Of a stretch of 6,858 bases of DNA, positions 6,312 to 6,858 are shown in pieces (the first letter of the stretch is position 1; each line of letters opens with the position of its first letter). The position numbers and the translations under genes were made by a program. Source of the DNA: Flavobacteriaceae bacterium (GTDB lineage Bacteria > Bacteroidota > Bacteroidia > Flavobacteriales > Flavobacteriaceae); assembly GCA_016763715.1 (NCBI GenBank), contig JAESTG010000311.1:1-6858 (forward strand), given 5' to 3'. A model generated the notes under the pieces. It ran no database searches. It saw nothing but the letters and a program-made list of their open reading frames with translations, and was not told the origin of the DNA.

Positions 6312-6858
6312 AAATACTAATTATTGGTTCAAAAGGCTTTATTGGAAGCCATTGTGTCTCCTTCTTTAGTAAGGAACATGAGGTATGGGAATGTGATGTG
6401 GTATCAGACTATGTCACCCCTAAGTATTTTTTGATTGATGCGACGAATGCCAACTTTAATGAGGTAATGTTGAGTGAGTCATTTGATATTTGCATTAATT
6501 GTGCTGGTGCAGCAAGTGTACCAGATTCTATTAAAAACCCACTTCGAGATTTTGAACTAAATGTAGCTCAAGTTTTTAAACAATTGGATGCCATCAGACA
6601 GCATAATCCAACCTGTAAATACATTAATTTTTCAAGTGCCGCTGTTTATGGAAACCCAACATACCTACCCATAGATGAAAGTCATCCATTAAACCCTATT
6701 TCGCCTTACGGGAATCATAAAAAAATGGCAGAGGAAATTTGCACTGAATTCTTCGAAAACTTTGAAATTCAGACTTGCTCTTTGAGAGTATTTTCTGCTT
6801 ATGGGCCTGGTTTGCAAAAACAATTATTTTGGGATTTATATAAAAAGAGTCAATCAAA
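6308..6858 (+). CDS. NAD-dependent epimerase/dehydratase, extended SDR (3' partial)
   Basis: Nucleotide-sugar modifying enzyme of the extended SDR family (GalE/RmlB-type), expected to make an epimerised, deoxy or keto sugar donor for the glycan. The first 183 residues are visible and run off the right edge without a stop. The NAD(P)-binding loop is GSKGFIGSH at 7-15, with Asp30 at the end of the second strand favouring NAD. INCAGAAS at 63-70 and the strand INFSSAAVYG at 106-115 follow, and the catalytic pair is in SPYGNHK with Tyr134 and Lys138. LRVFSAYGPG at 159-168 is the sugar-binding turn that follows. The ATG overlaps the methyltransferase stop (ATGA), so it belongs to the same operon. 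The particular reaction cannot be assigned without the C-terminal substrate domain. Confidence 0.92.
   Translation, partial: MKILIIGSKGFIGSHCVSFFSKEHEVWECDVVSDYVTPKYFLIDATNANFNEVMLSESFDICINCAGAASVPDSIKNPLRDFELNVAQVFKQLDAIRQHNPTCKYINFSSAAVYGNPTYLPIDESHPLNPISPYGNHKKMAEEICTEFFENFEIQTCSLRVFSAYGPGLQKQLFWDLYKKSQS

Overview
The window is a stretch of a surface-polysaccharide (O-antigen or capsule type) gene cluster with every gene on the + strand. The DNA is AT-rich, genes are spaced tightly, good Shine-Dalgarno sequences are mostly missing, and the protein style (Wzm/Wzt pair, FkbM methyltransferase, sulfotransferases, GT with a 'SWGWATW' motif) suggests a member of the Bacteroidota, perhaps a marine Flavobacteriia-type organism. 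That taxonomic placement is inference from style, not from a marker gene.

Layout: (1) 1-782, the ABC-transporter permease Wzm, cut by the left edge. (2) 782-2056, the partner ATPase Wzt, whose reading frame is interrupted by one in-frame TAA at 1394-1396 between the D-loop and the H-loop; it appears as a 204-aa N-terminal piece and a 215-aa C-terminal piece carrying the Wzt_C glycan-binding domain. (3) 2112-2903, a PAPS-type sulfotransferase. (4) 2959-3696, an FkbM-type methyltransferase. (5) 3693-4604, a glycosyltransferase. (6) 4601-5284, a second sulfotransferase of a different family, which shifts frame in a run of nine A and loses a recognisable 31-residue C-terminus that is still encoded up to 5375. 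(7) 5412-6311, a class I SAM methyltransferase. (8) 6308-6858, an extended SDR (NAD-dependent sugar epimerase/dehydratase), cut by the right edge.

How it fits together: the SDR supplies a nucleotide sugar, the GT adds a sugar to a lipid-linked glycan, the two sulfotransferases and two methyltransferases decorate or cap it, and Wzm/Wzt export it across the inner membrane, with the Wzt C-terminal domain probably recognising the finished (capped) chain. Genes overlap by 1 nt (wzm/wzt) or 4 nt (ATGA, three times), so this is one operon with translational coupling. No gene-free stretch exceeds 300 bases; I see no RNA genes, mobile elements, CRISPR array, convincing promoter or terminator.

The most notable observation is that two of the eight genes are broken, each by a single lesion of a different kind (a nonsense codon in wzt and a homopolymer frameshift in a sulfotransferase), while the downstream coding sequence in both is still well conserved. 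Recent inactivation, on/off variation of the surface glycan, recoding or slippage, and sequencing error are all possible; the sequence alone does not decide.
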